Source of the DNA: a virus
IMG/VR virus record: IMGVR_UViG_3300042731_003895
Location: 1-39,234 of that record
Reading direction: 5' to 3' (one strand)
Length of the DNA stretch: 39,234 nt
Below the pieces are notes generated by a model. The model saw nothing but the letters and a program-made list of their open reading frames with translations. It was not told the origin of the DNA and did no database searches. A program made the position numbers and the translations under genes. Of this stretch, positions 37,101 to 39,234 are shown one piece after another; position 1 is the first letter of the stretch, and each line of letters begins with the position of its first letter.

Positions 37101-39234
37101 GAGCCGATCCCGGAGTTTACGCAACAAAGCCACCTGAAAGTTCCATCTGGAAAAGATCCGTTCCTCAACCTGGGCAAGGTCGCGACCGACTTGGCAACCT
37201 CTCTGAGCGAGGAGTCGTAGGCGCCTCACTCAATGATGAAGAGTACGCGCTGGCTCAAGATGTCTCGAAGATGTTCGGCAAAGAACGTGCCAGGGCAAGG
37301 CGGGGCACGCTCAACCTACCAGAGCTTGATCGTATGGCCGCGGCCCTGGGCATGCAGCCTGATGAGCTGGCGCGACGGGTCAAGGGTTCCGCATGGAACG
37401 CGGAGAAGATCCGCGCAGGCGCGAAGATCGTCACCGACCGAGCCCGGTCGCTGAGGGAGACGGCCGAGCGCGCGCAGACCGGTGATACCCTGGCCCGGGC
37501 GCAGTTCCTGAATCAGTACAATGCGCTGGCCGAGGTCCTGATTCCGTTTCAGGGTGTCGCCGCCGAGGCCGGCCGCGCCCTGATGGCCTTCCGCGGGGCG
37601 ACCGCGGGCATGAACCTCAAGGAGCTGACCAAGATCGTCAACGATCCGAACCTGGACCTGGATCGCAAGATGGATAAGATCACGGGCATGGAAACCCCGG
37701 GGCAGATCGCCAACCATGTCGGCAAGGAGATGACCCCGACCTGGGCGGACAAACTCCTTGAACTGTGGATCAACAACCTGCTTTCCGGACCTCAGACCCA
37801 GATCGTCAACCTGCTCTCCAATGCCCTGGTGGCTGGCTTCTCCATGGTCGAGCACGCCGTCGCCTCGGGTATCTCCGGCATCCGCGGGGACAAGAACATC
37901 CCACTGTCTTCCGTGCTGGCCCGATCCGGCGCCATGGCGACCGCAGGCTTCGACGCGGCCAAGATCGCGACCCGGGTGTTCCGGCATGAGCAGGAGTTCG
38001 GTGAGGAGAAGATCGAGGCCAGGCAACAGAAAGCCATCTCGGGCGCCAAGGGCAGGCTGATCCGGATACCCGGCAGACTGTTGAGTGCAGGGGATGCCTT
38101 CTACAAGGTCATCGCTATGAAAGGCGCGCTGGCTGAATGGTACAACATGGAGGCCAGGAATAAAGGTCTAAAAGGCAAGGAGCGACACGACTACATCCAG
38201 ACCGGCATCCGCAACCCGTCAGACAGGGCCTACAAAAACGCCATGGAACAGGCGAACTACTACACCTTTACCCGGCGCCTGGGTAAGTTCGGACAGCTGA
38301 TCCAATCTATGGCCAGAGAATATCCCATCCTCCGGGTCATCATCCCCTTTATCCGCACGCCGCTCAACATCGTCAAGTTCGCCGGCGAGCGCACGCCGTT
38401 CGGTCTGGCCATGAAGGAGGTCAGAGACAATCTCAGGGGCGAGAACGGCAGGCACCAGCAGAACCTCCAGATATCGCGCCTGGCGGTGGGCTCCTCGATC
38501 ATGATGGCCGCAGGCATGATGGCGGCACAGGGCCTGCTCACCGGTGGCGGACCCTCTGACCAGAAAGAACGTAACCTGAAGTACCAGCAAGGCTGGATGC
38601 CCTACTCGATCAAGGTCGGGGACAAGTATTACGCCTACGGCCGGCTGGAGCCACTTGGCATGCTGCTCGGTATCGCCGCGGACCTGCATGAGATCGGTAT
38701 CGCCGCCACCAACCCGGAAGAGGCCGAGAAGATCGGCGGCATGTTGGTCGGCGCCATCTCAAAGAACCTGACCAGCAAGACATTCCTCCGCGGTATCTCC
38801 GAGGTCATCAATGCGGTCACTGATCCGGATCGATACGGTGATCGATGGGTCAACAACCTGGTGGGCACGCTGATCCCAACGCTTTCGGCACAGATTGCCA
38901 GGACCAATGACCCGACGCTTCGGATCACCCGGGACTGGACCGATACCTTGATGGGCCGCATCCCAGGCCAGCGCGAACGGCTCACGCCACGGGTGGACCT
39001 GTACGGCAGGCCTATCGTGCGCGAACAGCCACCCGCTGCCCTGTTCAATCCGATCTACAAGTCCACGGCTGTGAATGATCCCGTGGCCCGTGAGTTCGAG
39101 CGGCTGCGGTTCTTAGGCGGGAGAGCCGGCAAGAAGGTGTTCGGCCAGGAACTCACCGACCCGCAGCGCAATGAGTACCAGCGCCTGATGGGTGAGTCCA
39201 TGCGTCGTATCCTGCAACCGCTGATTCAGTCACC
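34154..39234 (+). CDS. Giant polyvalent virion protein with ART, zincin and LPD38-like regions (partial)
   Basis: More than 1,693 aa, open to the window end. Order: helical N-terminal region; a GNAT-like fragment (DAAFYKRVGFREN, about residue 380); an ADP-ribosyltransferase-like domain from YHGSPHKLDQF (H423), IGTGEGAQAYGYGLYFAEN and GIPGIKYLDQGSRAEGEGTRNFVVFD (about 420-632), matching the ART-PolyVal family; a zinc metallopeptidase motif HEFGH (776-780) with ETFAQLF as possible third ligand; and a long C-terminal part with GWMPYSIKVGDKYYAYGRLEPLG, like LPD38. Such proteins are packaged and injected to act on the host early. The ART interior is AT-rich. A 264-base ORF overlaps at 36957-37220. 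Confidence 0.8.
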   Translation, partial: MASYASFRDHMREKVPGISDEEIIKQWSDLVNTGQVEPDFTDALKRGAAGIGEALYGAMRYLGLGEDIELVNTRADYPNPYAQRHILEDPGVLTEGGYWSQSLGELIPQAPLWFTPGGAISKGLIAGGQEVLPEFTEQLEAGMDPTEARLRTGAGIGGIGLLEAIPFAQMMRPTKGVGDFLSNIGKTALKEGTTEVLEEPVQALAWGRDPVEALYQGINVFPIAAATGGLMGGVGPAVSTAMQPQPQAGGDIRTSLMQAARQNPQIIEQIQAMAARPGAAPPRVAQPLATPQQAPAPLDGAMRPSMAQQVFATRQAPETPAYTAPQLQAVQEQVAPLLDERGDIVIKADMKKPSPAAMRGLVAYADQAGTRIRIDPGESKRDAAFYKRVGFRENVGETRDETIAEPMVREPRGQQVFPMTAYHGSPHKLDQFSTDKIGTGEGAQAYGYGLYFAENPAVAKSYSTSLSPPPAFVDNAQEIFQEAYPEGARIDGTIYKSIEDISSNLDWFLPRAKLPDNIKSLISNYNDGFIYEVDIKDETIDKMLDWDKPLSKEKLRLIEEQGQKEGYTRAGYMHIHDSGEQVYRDIADDLGEKEASDFLNRAGIPGIKYLDQGSRAEGEGTRNFVVFDAKDAKILSRNGQPITQEEMNALAMRSGLGQPSDIEIETDTQLNADDEVGPKAQAFMPEHQAHLSSLGIAISSALDPASQQALSAGIAALRNANVPARLFDQVGTVFGFKGNDTALMVRSHNGMPTMIGINPEMLANLPQAEFLVSLAHEFGHVADIEMSPHGLSVAQVSPEFGIDPVELTFDPETGVLSTDVLGPIVKEAAEYYAEADLAEDAMAMRLGYPLADLIHVAMGNKTVNTAEGAQTIQAMAAKDETIRGAVNHAIGHEVRRIQAETFAQLFALYHTTPQQMKQALPQGYRFVKRYMEALNAGQTISDARQSIQRSFWPQDTERGTDAGGYRGWNAPPAGFGAGHLKRGADPGVYATKPPESSIWKRSVPQPGQGRDRLGNLSERGVVGASLNDEEYALAQDVSKMFGKERARARRGTLNLPELDRMAAALGMQPDELARRVKGSAWNAEKIRAGAKIVTDRARSLRETAERAQTGDTLARAQFLNQYNALAEVLIPFQGVAAEAGRALMAFRGATAGMNLKELTKIVNDPNLDLDRKMDKITGMETPGQIANHVGKEMTPTWADKLLELWINNLLSGPQTQIVNLLSNALVAGFSMVEHAVASGISGIRGDKNIPLSSVLARSGAMATAGFDAAKIATRVFRHEQEFGEEKIEARQQKAISGAKGRLIRIPGRLLSAGDAFYKVIAMKGALAEWYNMEARNKGLKGKERHDYIQTGIRNPSDRAYKNAMEQANYYTFTRRLGKFGQLIQSMAREYPILRVIIPFIRTPLNIVKFAGERTPFGLAMKEVRDNLRGENGRHQQNLQISRLAVGSSIMMAAGMMAAQGLLTGGGPSDQKERNLKYQQGWMPYSIKVGDKYYAYGRLEPLGMLLGIAADLHEIGIAATNPEEAEKIGGMLVGAISKNLTSKTFLRGISEVINAVTDPDRYGDRWVNNLVGTLIPTLSAQIARTNDPTLRITRDWTDTLMGRIPGQRERLTPRVDLYGRPIVREQPPAALFNPIYKSTAVNDPVAREFERLRFLGGRAGKKVFGQELTDPQRNEYQRLMGESMRRILQPLIQS
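36957..37220 (+). CDS. Alternative-frame ORF inside the polyvalent gene
   Basis: 87 aa (MQGKQFLTLASQYSDLFGHR..., ending TSLSEES) in the +1 frame. It reads more like ordinary protein than the overlapping main frame, which here is Pro/Gly/Arg-rich and linker-like. TGA directly precedes its ATG. It may be a real overprinted gene, or the site of compensating frameshifts joining two formerly separate genes. Confidence 0.4.
   Translation: MQGKQFLTLASQYSDLFGHRIPNAALMRGATEAGTPLPQALEQAISNGEPIPEFTQQSHLKVPSGKDPFLNLGKVATDLATSLSEES

Overview
The window is about 39 kb of the genome of a tailed (podovirus-type) double-stranded DNA phage, or a prophage of one. It has a P22-type portal, a coat protein of the N4 gp56 family, an acidic scaffold, overlapping terminase genes, a P22 gp4/gp10-like tail module and a giant injected 'polyvalent' protein. 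Moderately high GC, clear Shine-Dalgarno sites, a lambda P-like helicase loader, NinB, a YbcO-like nuclease and ERF recombination genes point to a gammaproteobacterial or related Gram-negative host. No host housekeeping gene, rRNA or tRNA was found.

Layout. 1-1265 (+): end of one gene, a radical SAM enzyme and two tiny ORFs. 1264-8710 (-): head module, ending in a terminator at 1264-1289 and running from small and large terminase through portal and scaffold to coat protein. 8711-8838: divergent control region. 8839-9882 (+): three early genes including a RadC/JAMM protein. 9979-12554 (-): a run of small unrelated genes separated by integron-type attC-like sites. 12550-20425 (-): recombination and replication block (coiled-coil protein, PD-(D/E)XK exonuclease, ERF annealing protein, NinB, M15 endolysin, VRR-NUC-like and YbcO-like nucleases, P-like loader), interrupted at 18439-18988 by more attC-like sites. 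20426-21335: a structured non-coding stretch, a 25-aa membrane peptide and divergent HTH regulators. 21336-21968 (+): two genes with attC-like sites in the opposite orientation. 22057-24828 (+): a sugar-modification cassette (TPR-glycosyltransferase, methyltransferase, GT8-like transferase). 24886-39234 (+): tail and ejection module, running off the window inside the polyvalent protein.

Two things stand out. First, gene cassettes with attC-like recombination sites (stop codon buried in the R'' core, imperfect inverted L''/L' arms, GCG-type centres) lie in three places and both orientations, with no integron integrase visible. The largest array abuts a lone GTTAGGC core at the 3' end of a phage gene. 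Cassette cargo includes a Lar-like anti-restriction zinc protein and a MazG-like pyrophosphohydrolase. Second, there is a phage-wide regulatory code: a 16-bp operator family (TAnnAC-N4-GTnnTA, spacer often GAAC) at five control regions, four with both arms intact and one with a degenerate right arm. At three of them it overlaps a -10 element. At one of those it is combined with a perfect FNR/ANR-type box centred at about -41.5.

My inference is a temperate or formerly temperate phage whose early and replication promoters are repressed by one of its HTH proteins, at least one of them possibly also responding to host anaerobic regulation, and which has acquired integron-style cassettes in its accessory regions. 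All calls are from reading the sequence; no database search was run.
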